DNA from: Cristatella mucedo
Lineage: Eukaryota > Bryozoa > Phylactolaemata > Cristatellidae
NCBI GenBank assembly: GCA_009760855.2
Contig: WPIO01000011.1
Coordinates: forward strand, 5,085,001 to 5,147,000
DNA length: 62,000 nucleotides
Reading direction: 5' to 3'
Part shown: positions 25,491 to 39,100 of the stretch, one piece after another
How the letters are laid out: each line of letters opens with the position of its first letter
Position numbering within the stretch: the first letter of the stretch is position 1
Program-made: the position numbers and the translations under genes
The notes under the pieces: model-generated
What the model saw: the letters and a program-made list of their open reading frames with translations, nothing else
What the model was told of the DNA's origin: nothing
Databases searched by the model: none

Positions 25491-25854
25491 CACATGTTAG
25501 TATTACAATTAGTTGTTTCAAATAAATTGGGATGCCTTAGAATAGCAATTGTAATATTCGGTCGCTTGTAAAACGCCTAAAGACAACTAAATTCCCATAC
25601 AGGTGCTTAGCAGCTCGAAGGAAGCACGGCTGCTCTTGGCTTCAGCTATGACGGCAGAACAGTAAGCCAGGCAACCTTCAGGTTATACTCACCAGCTGTT
25701 TAGGGTTAGCACCTTGTGAAATTCGTGGCTACATGGTAGTCTCACTACCACTCGGCAGGTGTTCTGATATAAAGACTAGATAGCCGTCTCCTACCTGCCC
25801 CAACGCTACCATCTTCAGCTGACGCCGACAGTACCTCAGCAGAGCCAGCTATGC

Positions 25855-26480
25855 AATGCATCTCCGTCTGTAACTCCACAAAGCCATAACAGACTATGTG
25901 GGTGTTATGCAGGAGAGTTTTGTATTGCCCACTCACAGCCTAAGCGGCTAAAAGGATGAGCCATAGTCGGCAGCAGGAGAGTAGTTGTTTCGTAAGAATT
26001 GTGGAAGCGAGTTCCACAGTCTAGAACCTGCAGAGATCATGTTTCTGTCACCAACGGTCTTTAAGCGGAAGAATGGAGCAGCTAATGCATTGTCCACACA
26101 GGACTTGAGGGCACTAGGAGGCTGAAATTGGTGCAGCAGTTCAGCTAGGTATGGAGGAGCCAAGCCGTGGCGGGCCTTGTGGATCAGTGTAAGAACTTTG
26201 TTCTGTATCCGTTGATCAACGGGCAGCCATCCTAGCTCTTTTAGCAAAGGAGACACGTGGTCAAACCTCTGGGACTTGGAAAACTAGCCTTGCAGCCATA
26301 TTCGTAGCCTGCTGCAGTGGCCTAGTTGCTTTCTTTGGTAGCCCAGCCAAAAGGGAATTACAATAATCAAGCCGAGACCGAACTAAGGAGCTAGTTAAAT
26401 TCTTTGCAAGCCATCGTGTAAGACAGTTCCTAATCATTGACAGGGATCATACGTGATAGGTAGCTGTACAAGCGGTCTTC
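25855..26480 (-). mobile_element. LINE-C copy, minus strand
   Basis: The 3' end is at 25855 (CTCCGTCTGTAACTCCACAA). The coding part at 25948-26256 reads [39 protein letters not shown] and [20 protein letters not shown], the CR1/L2 C-terminal region. Further up it loses frame. Confidence 0.9.
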
Positions 26481-27832
26481 TGAATGACACATACAGCCCA
26501 GATACTAGAGAAAACTCACAAAACATACCTCTGAGATCCTACTCTTAAATTACATGGTCTCGGCGATATGGTGTCGCCCTTAAAAGAACACTTGAAACTC
26601 AGAAAATTAGCAAAGGACTCTCGGGGGCAAGTAGTTGGTCGCTCGACCAGTGGACACCAGAGGTAATATACTTACGTTTGATATGAGTCTTCCAGTCTCT
26701 AACACAATTACCCAGATGCCACATCCTGCAAGTTGCTACAAGCAGACAGCAGCAAGGAGTAGCACGACCAATCTCCACATTTGCATTAATGGTTTAGGGA
26801 AAACCACGAAGTCCACATTGCACCACCAGTGGAATGTGCGAATTGGTGGGAGCCACAGACTCAAAACACGTTAAGAGGATCCACGTGACTAGCGAGTAAA
26901 TATGTAGTATCATCAATCTACCAAAGTGAAACAGCTGTTACATAAATCTACAGCCTTTACTAAGAGATCCAAATCCTATAATGAACGACCCTTACCATAA
27001 AGACAAATCAAATAAGGAGCTCAATGTTCGTTGAGTGCCATACAAGATGTGTCCAAAAGCGAAAGGTCATATGAATGCACACTCAAAGGAGTGTAATAAT
27101 AATGTAGCAAAGCAAAGGCCAACAAAAACGTTGGCTACTCTGACACCACAACCCAGTCGGCCCTTAACACCCATGCAAATGAACTCAACTGCACTCACTC
27201 GCACACAGATTCCACATCACATGATGTGTATGAACCAGGCTGCACAAGCTGGCACGGTCAGCGAGTGACATTAATGCAAGAGCACTCATTGTACACCAAA
27301 GAAAGGCCGAAAGATGACTAAAAGCTGCAACATAAACGCTACAGGTGGTGAAAAACTGCAAACATACAAACATCGCAACTTGGCATGGATTGCGCACCAG
27401 CTGGACCATATGCAATGGATCGGCCAAACACAGCAGTTAAGGGCGGTCCACATTCCACGAGTGACACACTTTGTGCATAGTGAGTGAGATGCTGAGGCCG
27501 GTCATAGGTCAGTTCACGTCGGGTAACATCCAAACCATGGCTATCGCCAGCAAAAAAAATATAGAGACGCTAGCCAGCCACATACAATCCGACGGCTGCT
27601 TCAATTTCATGCAGTCGGTCCCTTTGTAGAGGCAAGCCGAACTGCTTAATCTCAGACACGTGCTTGCACTACAACATCAATAGAGCGAAGTGGCCTGCTG
27701 TAACTTTGTATAGGATAAGCAGTGAACTAACGATCAAACAGCTAAAGTACAGTCCATCCTATGGAATGACAGACTGCCAAGGATGCTACTCATTGAGAAA
27801 ACCTTGAACGTCGAATGAAGAATGGCTATACA
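26481..27832. other. No gene recognised
   Basis: Non-repetitive DNA between the LINE-C copy and the GT tract. The short ORFs show no family motif. Confidence 0.4.
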
Positions 27833-28063
<231 letters not shown>

Positions 28064-28462
28064 TGTGGCTTGTGCGTGTGGCTTGTGCGTGTGGCTTGTG
28101 CGTGTGGCTTGTGCGTGTGGCTTGTGCGTGTGGCTTGTGCGTGTGGCTTGTGCGTGTGGCTTGTGCGTGTGGCTTGTGCGTGTGGCTTGTGTGGCTTGTG
28201 CGTGTGGCTTGTGCGTGTGGCTTGTGCGTGTGGCTTGTGCGTGTGGCTTGTGCGTGTGTGTGTGTGTGTGGCTTGTGCGTGTGCTTGTGCGTGGCTTGTG
28301 CGTGTGGTGTGTGCGTGTGGCTTGTGCGTGTGGCTTGTGCGTGTGGCTTGTGCGTGTGGCTTGTGCGTGTGGCTTGTGCGTGTGGCTTGTGCGTGTGGCT
28401 TGTGCGTGTGGCTTGTGCGTGTGGCTTGTGCGTGTGGCTTGTGCGTGTGGCTTGTGCGTGTG
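28064..28462 (+). repeat. 13-bp minisatellite, about 30 copies
   Basis: The unit GCTTGTGCGTGTG is repeated nearly perfectly. A few shortened or lengthened units lie near 28187-28200 and 28250-28310. It grows out of the neighbouring GT tract. Because 13 is not a multiple of 3, every frame cycles with a 13-residue period. Confidence 0.97.
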
Positions 28463-28759
28463 CGCACAATTACATCTAACAATGCAAATCAATCATCATT
28501 AGCACTCTGGAATCTCTCGAATGGTGCACATTTTCATGCCAGCTTAGCCTTTTAAACGTCCCGTAGCTGTTGACATACTATGGTGACTTTAGATCCTGTA
28601 CCAAAGACGACAAAGTTGACAGGCATGCCCCTGCCGGCAAATATTCTCGAGCTCACAAGCAAGATGCTTTCAGGTTACAAACCAGGCCACAGGTTCGAGT
28701 TCTGCAGGAGACAAAAGCCATTACGGCTCTTCTACTACTATTTTAATGATGTCAACAAA

Positions 28760-28900
28760 AAATAAAATACAATTCATTTGCATAGCGCCCCAAGAGAACT
28801 TAATCTCTATTCAAGGGCTTCATGTATGCCTTGGGGCTCGAGCCCACGACCTCAGCCAGACCATGGTCAGGCGAGCACCTTAACTGCTGGACCAAATCAA
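28760..28900 (-). mobile_element. S1 SINE copy
   Basis: Reverse complement of the 13277-13429 element. The tail GCGCCCCAAGAGAACTTAAT comes first, then GGGGCTCGAGCCCACGACC (B box) and GCGAGCACCTTAACTGC (A box). It is nearly full length and lies just beyond the 13-bp minisatellite. Confidence 0.85.
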
Positions 28901-31660
28901 TCTTCACTTCCTACTTCTAAAATTGTTTACTGCTTCGAGTTAGTTCATACAGAAAATCCATGCTTTATAGTAACGACCAAGATTATTCTGAATGAATTCA
29001 ACAATAAAACTGTGTGCCAGACATAGGCATTAAATCCTAGTAAGAAAGACCCTTTTTAAGACGTCGATTTCTTAATATGTAACGTTATCGATAAAATGTA
29101 GTGACAATTTTAACCTGTATGCGATCTAAAGTGGACAAACCTGTAAACATGTCATTGAATGAGCTGGACGTTCACATGCTGCAGCCAAGATCGAAATTAA
29201 AACCCCTCTACGGCTGTCACTTTGACTAATTGAAATTCATTACAATTAAAGCCAAGACTAGACCACGTTCTGAATTCTGAAAGTTACTCCATAAGCAATA
29301 ATTCGGCGAATGTGAAAATAAAAAGAATGGCTTAATTTTGCAGATTAAGCAGTAAGGCCTGATGTTGAAAAAACAGATTCATGAGTTGACTTTTTACAGC
29401 TTTTGGTACATTCAGAGCTACGATAGGGAGAGTGAGGAGCATAAGTGGGCTACCTGAAAATCCATTGGAGCACAAAAACACCAAGACGTGCCACGCATGC
29501 ACAACAATCTACAATCACCGATTTTGAGGCATAGCTGCCACATCACACACTTTTTGTCGGGGCTTGACTGGCTCCATATCAAGTATCGAATTGATTTCAT
29601 GCTCCTCTGTCGGTCTTACATGTCACTTCACTTGCTTGCACCAGCCTACCTATCCAAACTCCATGCTCTCCGCGTGTACCCTTGCATCACTCACTCCTCG
29701 GGTTACAACATCTCACCGTTCCTGGCACTAAATTGGAAGCTGTTGACGAGCCTTTGGTTTGTATGCACCGACAGTCGGGAATTTGCATCTGGCTGCGGTT
29801 ACTACCTGCAATGACCTTGCACCTTTAAGTCGGCTAAATAAGCATATGTTCCGGTATGTTTTCCCTTTACCCTGCTGAACTAGTCCTTTTTGTTCGTAAG
29901 TGCTTCGCCTGCTTACCCGTGCATAGCTGCATGCATGTGAATAGCTAGAGGTCTTACTAGCCAGTAGCTATGAGTGCTTTGATGTTTGTTTAAGCATGCG
30001 AGCCTGTGCACAGAACTTGTTTGTTTTGCATGCTTAATACCGTACATACGACTAACCTTTGGATTTTGACTCGCTTTCAGCAAGATTTATGGAGTACCTG
30101 GATCAAGATTAGGTTCTCTTAAGGTGCTACATAAACTATCTATAATTATTAATTCTCAGCTCAACGGAAAATAAGGCAGACATCTGCCCTGGTATGAGTA
30201 TACATTTAGAGGTAGCACAATCGATCCGAGACACAGCTTAAAGCACCCTATACTTTTTAGCAACGTTAGCAAAAAATCTCCTTGCAGATTCATTGAGCAT
30301 GTTCGTGGCCGCCTGCAGCCTACGGGCAAGGCTGCAGGTCATTCATAAATCGTGCTCACACTTAAAGTGGCATTTTCCAGTAGATTGAACAACTGTCGAC
30401 GACCAAGTACACGTGCTGTACTTTTGTTTAATTTCCGTTTGCCACTTGCCACGAGCTACTTCGGGTGACTAAACAATCTTCATAGAATCTATGACAGATG
30501 ATGGCACACACATGGCTCTGCCACAAGGATAAACGAGTGGGCTCTACTTCTTGTTCTGCTTTTTCACTCCATGAACCAATTTAGGAGAAGCTTGCCAAGC
30601 TCTCACGTGTGGCAGAGGCGTACATGAGGCAAGACGTAGTCCCCTGGGTCTTTGCCCAGGAGGTAAGGTGCTCGTTCTTTACGAATCGGGTTGTCAGCTC
30701 GAGTCCTTAAGTGGGCAATGCTGTATTACCAACTGCAATCAGGGGTGACAGCACTGAAGGCTTTTCTGCTACTTTAGGAATGAAGCTGTTAAATCAGATG
30801 TGTAGTAAACGAGCGATCACGCAGCTCACTTCCAGCAGAATAAGTGGATCTCATTCTAATATCCCAGACAAATTGGCTTTAGTTAAACCTGCCAGCCTAA
30901 CTGCCTACATAGTTAGGTCATTCTGTTTCTTTCTGATGAGTCAGAGGAAACACGATGTCTTTGTATGGAAGGCAAAGATCGACGGTGCCAGTTCAGAAAA
31001 TGAGTCTACTCCCTTCATGGGTCAAAGACGGCAGTACATTAAACAAGTATCAGTAACAAGGCATTCTGTAACAACTGATAGGAAAATAAATCCGAGTGCA
31101 GCAGCTGCGTTTGGTCGACTCATCACCGGCAAGTATACTACTAGCATACATACATATTTAATATCGGTCAATTAGAATTTAATCAATAAATATTAAATGC
31201 ACGAATAAAAACTGAACCGGCGGACATAATAGACGCCAACATCCAGTAAGCACATGACAGCATGTTGCTGCATAAGTTTTTGTGCCCAGCTTATCAAAAT
31301 GTGCACTCAGATGCAGTTCAACAAGCACCAGCGAGTCCTATTTATGGACAGACTTCCCCTACCAATCATTCCCAACAGACACCTAAATAGTTGCAGTCTA
31401 ATGAATGACAAGCTAAGCCTGACTCAGCTCACCTATCCATATCACGTCGGGTCCAGTAAGAAAGCTGTAAGATATATTCATATTTTCACTTGCAACTTTG
31501 CAGAAAATCAAGATGCTGCCTGTTCCAAAAACCACAGGGCTTGCACATGAGCTTTATCAGACCTGCTGACTTCCATAGTATATTTCAAACGTAAAGCATA
31601 ATGATTTCACAGAATTCGACTACGAGCACACAGGGATTTTATCTTCATTACAATGACCCC
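28901..31660. other. No gene recognised outside the LINE fragment
   Basis: 30655-30720 has a tRNA-like A/B box pair (GAGGTAAGGTGCTCG, AGCTCGAGTCC) and may be another decayed SINE head. Otherwise nothing. Confidence 0.4.
29530..29800 (+). mobile_element. CR1/L2 LINE fragment
   Basis: DWLHIKYRIDFMLLCRSYMS followed by LHLLAPAYLSKLHALRVYP matches the HWLPIKYRI..K.L...Y..L.GLAP.YL block of CR1/L2 ORF2. No tail is visible. Confidence 0.7.
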
Positions 31661-31834
31661 TGATGGCAAACTGGCTAAGGCGGTTGCTTTTCACGACCTC
31701 GGTCCCGAGGTCTTGGGTTCGGATCCTGCGGTGGGCGATCCTGTATCGCTGCTGCAAGCGATGGTAATGGCCATAAAGGCTCTTCCATCGCTACACAAAA
31801 GAGGCTGCTAAATCATCCAGTATTTTGTTTTAGG
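31661..31834 (+). mobile_element. S2 SINE (tRNA-derived)
   Basis: The head has an A-box-like TGGCTAAGGCGG and a B-box-like GGGTTCGGATCC. A middle part follows (GGGCGATCC, GCTGCTGCAAGCGATGG), and the 3' end is GAGGCTGCTAAATCA plus a T-rich run. Copies in both orientations elsewhere define the family. It is not a functional tRNA gene because no acceptor stem closes. Confidence 0.85.
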
Positions 31835-32763
31835 GGAACCACCAGATACTCTACTGCTAAATTTTGACTAAGGAAAAGCACTCAGGTGCCATTAAACAGC
31901 TCAACGGATGTTTAAGCCTTAAAGCAGAAATACATCAAGTCAGGCATCTAGCTCAGCCGAAGGTACCGTGTACTTCAAAGCAAGCTGTGCTGAGAGAAAG
32001 AGTAGGCAAATACAATTTCCACCCAATGGAGCAATTAGACTAAGATCGGATTACGGGAAGCTTTGCTGCCAGTGAGGCACTGTCCCAGGTCTATATATGT
32101 CTGCTAACTCACTGGCTACTTTCCTTGGAGTCTACTACAGCATCTACTCAGCTTCACATGCACTATCTGCAAATGACATCGCTACTACTCACCAACTATT
32201 GATGTAGGGAGCTTCATATATGTCGACCGCCTCACTCATCACCCACTCCATGCCCCAAGGACAATCACTCAAAGGCCCAGTACGAGCTAACAAAACGGGA
32301 GCTATTTGCACCTGCTCGTTTATCAGTTAACTTGCTGTCACGTCCGCAGTTAGTTTCCATCCTAGCTGATATTTAAGATTGAATAATATTATATGCAAGT
32401 CCATTGCAACTAGTCACTTAGCTCCACAAAAGAATAATTAGTGGCGACAAACACCCAGGACTGTTTGCCTGACACAGTCGAAGTTCTGCAAGTGATTAAG
32501 TGATTCGTGGGTTTTTCCGGTGAGACAAAAACCAACAACCTTACTGTTGACCGACTTTAATCTTGTGCAAGCCGACTTCACAATCCCACAAGAGTTACAG
32601 GAATGGCCTAGTCTGTCTACATGCAGGCTCTGCAACATCCACTCTGGTTCCCAAACAATAAGCAAACCGAACTCGTGAATTACTGCAGGTTGATAGCAAA
32701 ACAACAGGCCGAGATCTTTTCTTCCTGCGAAGTTCTAAAGGTGACACATCTGCTAAGTACGGA
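31835..32763. other. Region just 3' of EDEM1; no gene recognised
   Basis: The EDEM1 3' UTR is expected here. No clear polyadenylation signal was fixed and no other coding is seen. Confidence 0.4.
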
Positions 32764-32994
32764 TCAGCACGACGAGAAGCACAAGCAAAAGAAAACAGTG
32801 CAAGAACTTGGTCTGGAAGGTCTTACCGAGGCCGCTGACGATGTTGATGCATCACTGCTAAATCCCGTAGGCGGATTATCAGCAAGCCCAGAAAGCGCCT
32901 GCCTCAGGTGCTGCTTAATTGGGAAAATATGCCCCTCAGTCGAGAATATGTATTTCGAAGCAGCCTTATTCACGTGATTGTCGTCATCAAAAAG
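32764..32994 (-). CDS. EDEM1: EDEM1 exon 11 (probable last exon)
   Basis: Acceptor gtttgcag|CTT. It opens with [20 protein letters not shown] and GHIFPI; T495 is the conserved Thr of the TEGH motif. Beyond about residue 505 similarity fades into a Ser-rich tail that ends in a Cys-rich stretch and a stop at 32764-32766. A good donor (GCCTCG|gtaaga, exon end 32827) lies inside the tail in phase 0, so a further exon may replace the last 20 residues. I could not identify one convincingly. Confidence 0.8.
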   Translation of the reverse strand, partial: LFDDDNHVNKAASKYIFSTEGHIFPIKQHLRQALSGLADNPPTGFSSDASTSSAASVRPSRPSSCTVFFCLCFSSC

Positions 32995-35900
32995 CTGCAA
33001 ACGTAAAGAGAACGTCACCGTGCCACACTGCAAAACTTGGCGTCGCCCAAGTCAAGCATTTTCTAACTTCGCAAGGACTGTCTTCCGATTTCAGATGCCT
33101 TTCACACACTTGGCGCCGACAGGTTTACGGCGCAGGCTGGCAGCCACGCACCTGCAGCTAAGGCGCAGCATGCCAGCCGAATGGAGAATGCAATCGGCAC
33201 GTCTAATTCCCCTCCCGCCCCAATGACAAGCTGGACGGATACTGCCACCACCACAAGAGAAGAGCAGACAAAAGCGAGTGATGCTCACCAGGTAGAGATA
33301 CTTGCAGGTCTCACTGAGAAAGAAGCTCTCCATCCTGTCCTCCAGCTCCTTCGTGACGACATCGTGCACGGTTGCGTAGCCACACCTGGAGCAGGAGCCG
33401 ATCGCCTTTAAGCAACGTCGGCCAGCGGCGGCTGCACAGCGAGAGGGAGCTGCGTGCACCTGCTGCTACGACTCACTCGACTCTCGTGTGATTATTTAGA
33501 CTGGCAATAATATCCTTTCCGACGTGCAGGTAAAACGGGCTCTTAGTGGCCTGATAGAGAAAGTATGTGCTCTCAACTAACTCCGGCCGTAAAGGATAAA
33601 AAGACACCTCGGGAACTTTGAGATGCCAGTTGAATCTCTCAGGAAGCGCACCATATTTCCGCCATATAGAGTAATACATAGCATGTAGGCATATGGCATC
33701 TTCAATGTCACCGTTCAGTGCCTAAACGGAGGCAGCACTAGCGTAGGGGATAATGATGTGTCAAAGGCTACATCACACAGCTCTGCAACCGATGTGTAAA
33801 CTTGGATTTATGGATGACATTTAAAATTATACGAAAACGTGGCTCTGGCAGATGCAAAATGTTCAGTCAAACTGCTTTTCAATGCTTCTCTCTGCCCTAG
33901 CATCATGTACACTGCATCGTGCCTCTTTTTAATCAGTTGTGTGCATTCAAAGCTATAAAATATGGACAAAACCAAATACATGACTACCTATCTCCTTTTT
34001 GAAGCCATGCATTGGTAAACATGAGCCGTAACACATGTCTTGAATAGCGTGAAGCGATTTAGGGTGTAACAGACTGTACAGTAAAACTAAGCATCGCTCA
34101 GCATCATCAGATGAAACATCCATATTTAGATAACTAGAAAGTACATTATCTGAGGTTGACATGAAACTATGGTGTTGGGTAGGCTGGAATAGGTTCAACT
34201 TGCATAACTTAATTAGACCAAGGCATGTATGTAGCTACTCTCAAACCGATCGAACAACTTCTTTGATGCTATATCATACTCGATAAGAAATTATGAATCA
34301 AATAAGTGCGATTCTGCCTCATCTCTCACTTGTGCCCTGAAACTAAGTAGCCATCACAAGTAACTACGATGGCAGTCCATTATTGAATAAACCCTGCAAC
34401 CAAGTAGATTTTGATGCATTTTTACAACCTACTAAACTTACTAAGAGGAGCTGATAGGCAATCTGTTTGTAGTAACATCTGTGCTACGAAATCAAAATAA
34501 TAAAAGCAAACAATCTGGCTGTCGTAACCTCACACGTTCAAAATACACATTTTTGGCCAGCTGAACACCACAACATATGGTTTCTCGTGCCAACAGAACC
34601 ACACAACCCAAACAGAACCACAACACAAACCGTGCATGCATGAATTAATTTAAGCACGGGTTCAGAGCATCCTTGTTGACAGCCGGCTGGGTATTAATAG
34701 CCGGCCTTGGCAGTGGATCAGGCTCTGGTGGCATGCAAGCAGCTCGTCGAAGGGCTAACTCGGTAGCCTAAATGTATAAGGCTACCCAGACTGTTGCAGA
34801 AATAGGTTTCATTCCTACCACAAAGAAGGCTACATTTTTCACGGAGGTTCCTCGGCAGGGCTTTGGGGCCCACCAGCACGATGCACAGGTCATATCGATC
34901 CTATTTACAACTGCAAATTCGGCATTATAAAACTATATAGACATAGTAAATACGGCTAAGATTTCATATTCCGTCAACTAAAGTAAATCCCTTCCATCCA
35001 AAGTTAAGCAAAGATTGGCTGTTTAAAAAGCGTTATCTATATAGCAGGCTGAAGAGCAGGATAGTGAAATGCGAGCACTTTACCCCTATCGAGCTAACCA
35101 TGCGAGACATTACATTTGATAGCAGCAAAAAGATGGAGCAGCCTACTGTTCGGATATATCAATGAGTTACAAATATGATCTGACATATGGCAGAAGCACA
35201 CAGAATGTGTAATTTGGTACACCAACCAGACCGAATCGTTTACACTTCCAAAAACTGGCTAGATTGAATAATCAATGTTGCAGCAACACTCGTAAACACC
35301 TTTAGAATGAGTGCTTGTTCAAAAACTTACATCGCACACCGATTTGCACTTAAAGCTCTCCCTCCCAGCATGATACAAAGAGGGACAGAGGCTACTGTCT
35401 CTTAACTTAATAAGGGATTGTACTACTTAAGGGAAAGTGTTCATTGAAAGGATAGTTAAAATGGTGCAATACTTTTTAGCCAAGCTGAGCTCTGCATAGA
35501 TGCTTGCCCATTGTAAAAGGGCTCATTGTGTTTCATGGCAGCAAACTTAGTGGTTTAAAATAAATCAGATCAAGCCTTAAGCTGGAATGGGAGTATGTCA
35601 ATTGGATAAAGATAACATGCACTGCTTAAACATACCTTATAATAAGTATGCATAGGCACACAATAGGTGCTTCACACGGATAGAACAAATACCGGAAATA
35701 GCAGGTGGGTTTGTAGCTTCTTTTTTAATTCTAATGATATCACAGAATGTCGTTATGTCAATCGGTAGAGTATTCCAGGCTTTTGAAGCATATGAGCTGA
35801 AGGCAAGGTCAAAAAAGGGGCCTTGAGGCTAGCTAGAGATACAGCTAAGTGACTTGAGTAGAAAGCAATCGGTTGTTCAATACTTAATCGGACGGGGAAG

Positions 35901-36125
35901 CATTTTGGAAAGGTTATCAAGATAAGGAAAATGAACGGACTTCAAACCGACTGGCAGAACCTTAAAGCCGAAATGCTATAGATGAGAAGCTATGGCAGAT
36001 AGGTAAGAAGTCATTAATGTGGCAGTTGCAAAGTTCACGAGACAAGTATAGATGCCGAGCATTGCACCAACTGTAAGCATCCTATTACACAGACAGGAAG
36101 ACCTGCGAGTAGTGGGTAATAGAAG

Positions 36126-36159
<34 letters not shown>

Positions 36160-39100
36160 TTGCACTTGATAAAGCGCCCTCAGAGAACTCAATCTCTTTC
36201 TAGGCGCTTAGTCAGGATGTCCCAAATTCATGGACCAGCTGGATGTGGTATCCTTATCTTAGCACGCCCAATTTTTTTCGAGTACCAAGGAGCTAAAAGC
36301 AGGCAAACTTGACTGTGGTGAGGTCATTTTGGAGCATGACATCTACATTGCATTCAGAGACAACAACAGATACACTAACCAAGCCTATTCAGAGTGACAG
36401 GCTTTCCAATTTCTGAGCAACACTGGATTTGCTCATAACTAGTAAGTTAGTTCTATCGTCATTCAGTTTGAGAAGTTCCTTTGTCATCCAAATGCAAGCA
36501 GGGGAGTTGACTCGGATCTTCTCTAGCTTGCAGACACGAAGCTTGGAGAACGACCACGGTGAGGATCGCTAGCTAAGGGGCTGACTTAGAGGACCGTTAA
36601 GGAGATGTTGATTCGCCAGTTAAACGCCTTCAGTGAACCATAGGCCATCTGGGTGAGGGCGTAAAAGAGCTTAGTAGGAGAAGCAATCTCATCCAGAACA
36701 TTGTCAAGGACCGTTTTGTTGCATTCCACCTGTGAGCACAAGTCGGATGAAGAACTGAGCAGGAGCAAGTAAGAAATTTTTTTTAGGACATCAGTGCCAA
36801 GCTTTGTTCTGAGTGGGGCCATGTACACGAGCCATAAGAGAAAATGAATCAGCCACCGTAAGAAGTGGAACATAAGAGGGGTCAGCTGGTGGACTCGGGC
36901 TCTTGCATTCACACAAAACAGGGAGGACTAGGCATTTACAAAAGCCAAGATGAAACCCGTGTAGCTGAAATACATAAGATATTACAGCCGTGTGTCAGCA
37001 TTTGACCTCATCCAGTTCTCAGCTTGCTTGCACGTACCCAATGTTACAGAGCAAAGTTCTTACGCTGACCCACAAGGCCCGCCACGGCTTGGCTCCTTCG
37101 TACCTAGCTGAACTGCTGCATCAGTTTCAGCCTGTTCGCGCCCTCAGGTCCTGTGTGGACAATAAATTAGCTGTCCCATTCCTCCGCTTAAAGACAGTTG
37201 GCGACAGAAGCTTTAGCTCTGCAGGTCCTAGACTGTGGAACTCGCTTCCACAATTCTTACGCAACGACAACTACTCTCCAACTGCCGACTATGGCACATC
37301 TTTTTCAGCGGTCCTGAACTGCTACTTCTATGCTACTCACTACCTCAACTGCTCTCCTGACTCTGCTATGCTTCCCACTTTCTCTTTGTTGCGTGAGAGG
37401 AAGTCTGTTGGCTACCGAATGCATACCGAAAGCCGCTTAGGCTGTGAGTGCGCTATACAAAACTCTCCTGCATAACACCCACATGGTCTTTATGACTTTG
37501 TGGAGTTACTGACAGAGATACATTACATTACATTACATTACATTACTCAGCAGGCAGAAGGGACTGCAGATTTGTTTATATCGTAAATTAGATCACATTT
37601 GCCTTGCTAAATATGATGTCATACTAAACTTAAAATAGACCGACTCCCTTTCAGGCAAGCAAAAGCCTAATCGGGGAGCAGTAAGGGTGACCAGCCGAAG
37701 TCGCTGATTGAGTGCCTGCATAGTAATCATGCACATGGATTTGAAAGAACAATATACAAGCAATCACAACGCCGTCATCAACAACGGGTAATTTAGCAGG
37801 TTAACTGGGAAGATCTTGATATAAGTGACAGCTCAATATGGTTGGCAACTTTTTGCTAATCAACTCGTCGATTATTTCAAAGGAAGGCTGAAGCTCAGAT
37901 CAGTAGGCCGAGTGGAATTATATAAAGGCCACATACACTGGTGTAGCGTAAATGCATCCATCAGTATAAAATTTAGCTTACCTACATGTATCAAGTTATT
38001 AAAGTTACACTGCAGAAGAAGCATACTGTGCATCTGCAAATAACTCTCTTACAATCTCCCACACATGTATTTCAATATTTACAAATCCTGTATATTTATA
38101 TTTCCCTAATGCTCCGTTCACTAAATTGGACCAGTGGTATGGCTCCGATAAATGTTGAACAATACTTGGCCATACAATAGTAAGATTTAAAATTAAAGTA
38201 GTAAAACGCATTTATTATAGCACTCTCAGAGAACCCAATGTCAGATCTTGTAATTGAATAATAATAATAACACATTTGCCATAGCACCTTCAGAGAACTC
38301 AATCTATTTCCAGGCACTTTATATTTGGTGCAAAGGAAGCAAATGTCATTATAATGCCATGCTTGTTAACTGTTGGATTGAAGTGGCACACACAAACTCA
38401 GTGACTTTCAACCAAGGGCTTTCAATGTATGTAATAAGATCACAAGGCTAGCACACAAAATAAAATCGAGGCTCTTAATCTAACAACTATAATTGACTTC
38501 CACTTCATAAGCACAGCTACACTATGACCATAGGTATTTATGTGTCTATACGAGCGAATTCCAAGCAATTTTGCAAAGCTCAAGATTGAGGACCAACTGC
38601 ACTTGTTAAAATAGCACTGGAGAACTGCATCCGAATTGCAACTCAATCGAACAGGTAATTAATGATATCCACAAACAAACAAGTATAAATATCAGGCTTT
38701 TTTGTCCTACAAATGAAAGGAAATTCCAATCAAGACACGGCTAAGGTATACTTCGCATGTACACTAGGGCGCAAACAACCTCACAGTATGGCCACCACTG
38801 CTAAACTGTACGCTCATGCGGATAATAAGAACTTTCTACTACACCAGGCATTCTAAAGTTATGCAAAGCATTTGAAAATATTTATCGACGACCGAAAAAG
38901 CAACACAAATGCTTTTGGTGTATACCCTTAAAAACGTTGAAGACCGTGCCTTTAGTTCCTATGGTCCCAAAGCTTGGAACTCACTACCTACGCAAGGCAC
39001 AACGTCCCCTGACATGACAACATTTAAAAAGAAGCTTAAAACCACCTTTTTACTACGGCATTTGATGGGTCTTTGTGATTCGTCCTTCGTGTGTATATGC

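Noticed and set aside
30913-31005. Last EDEM1 exon behind a tag acceptor in phase 0 (NWHRRSLPS)
   Set aside because: The resemblance to the RRYSLPL end of vertebrate EDEM1 is only a few residues, and the acceptor lacks a polypyrimidine tract.
31661-31735. tRNA gene
   Set aside because: A and B boxes are present but the head is joined to a repeated SINE body and no acceptor stem closes.
32621-33411. Plus-strand ORFs over EDEM1 exons 10 and 11
   Set aside because: They are antisense shadows; the minus strand carries the conserved protein.
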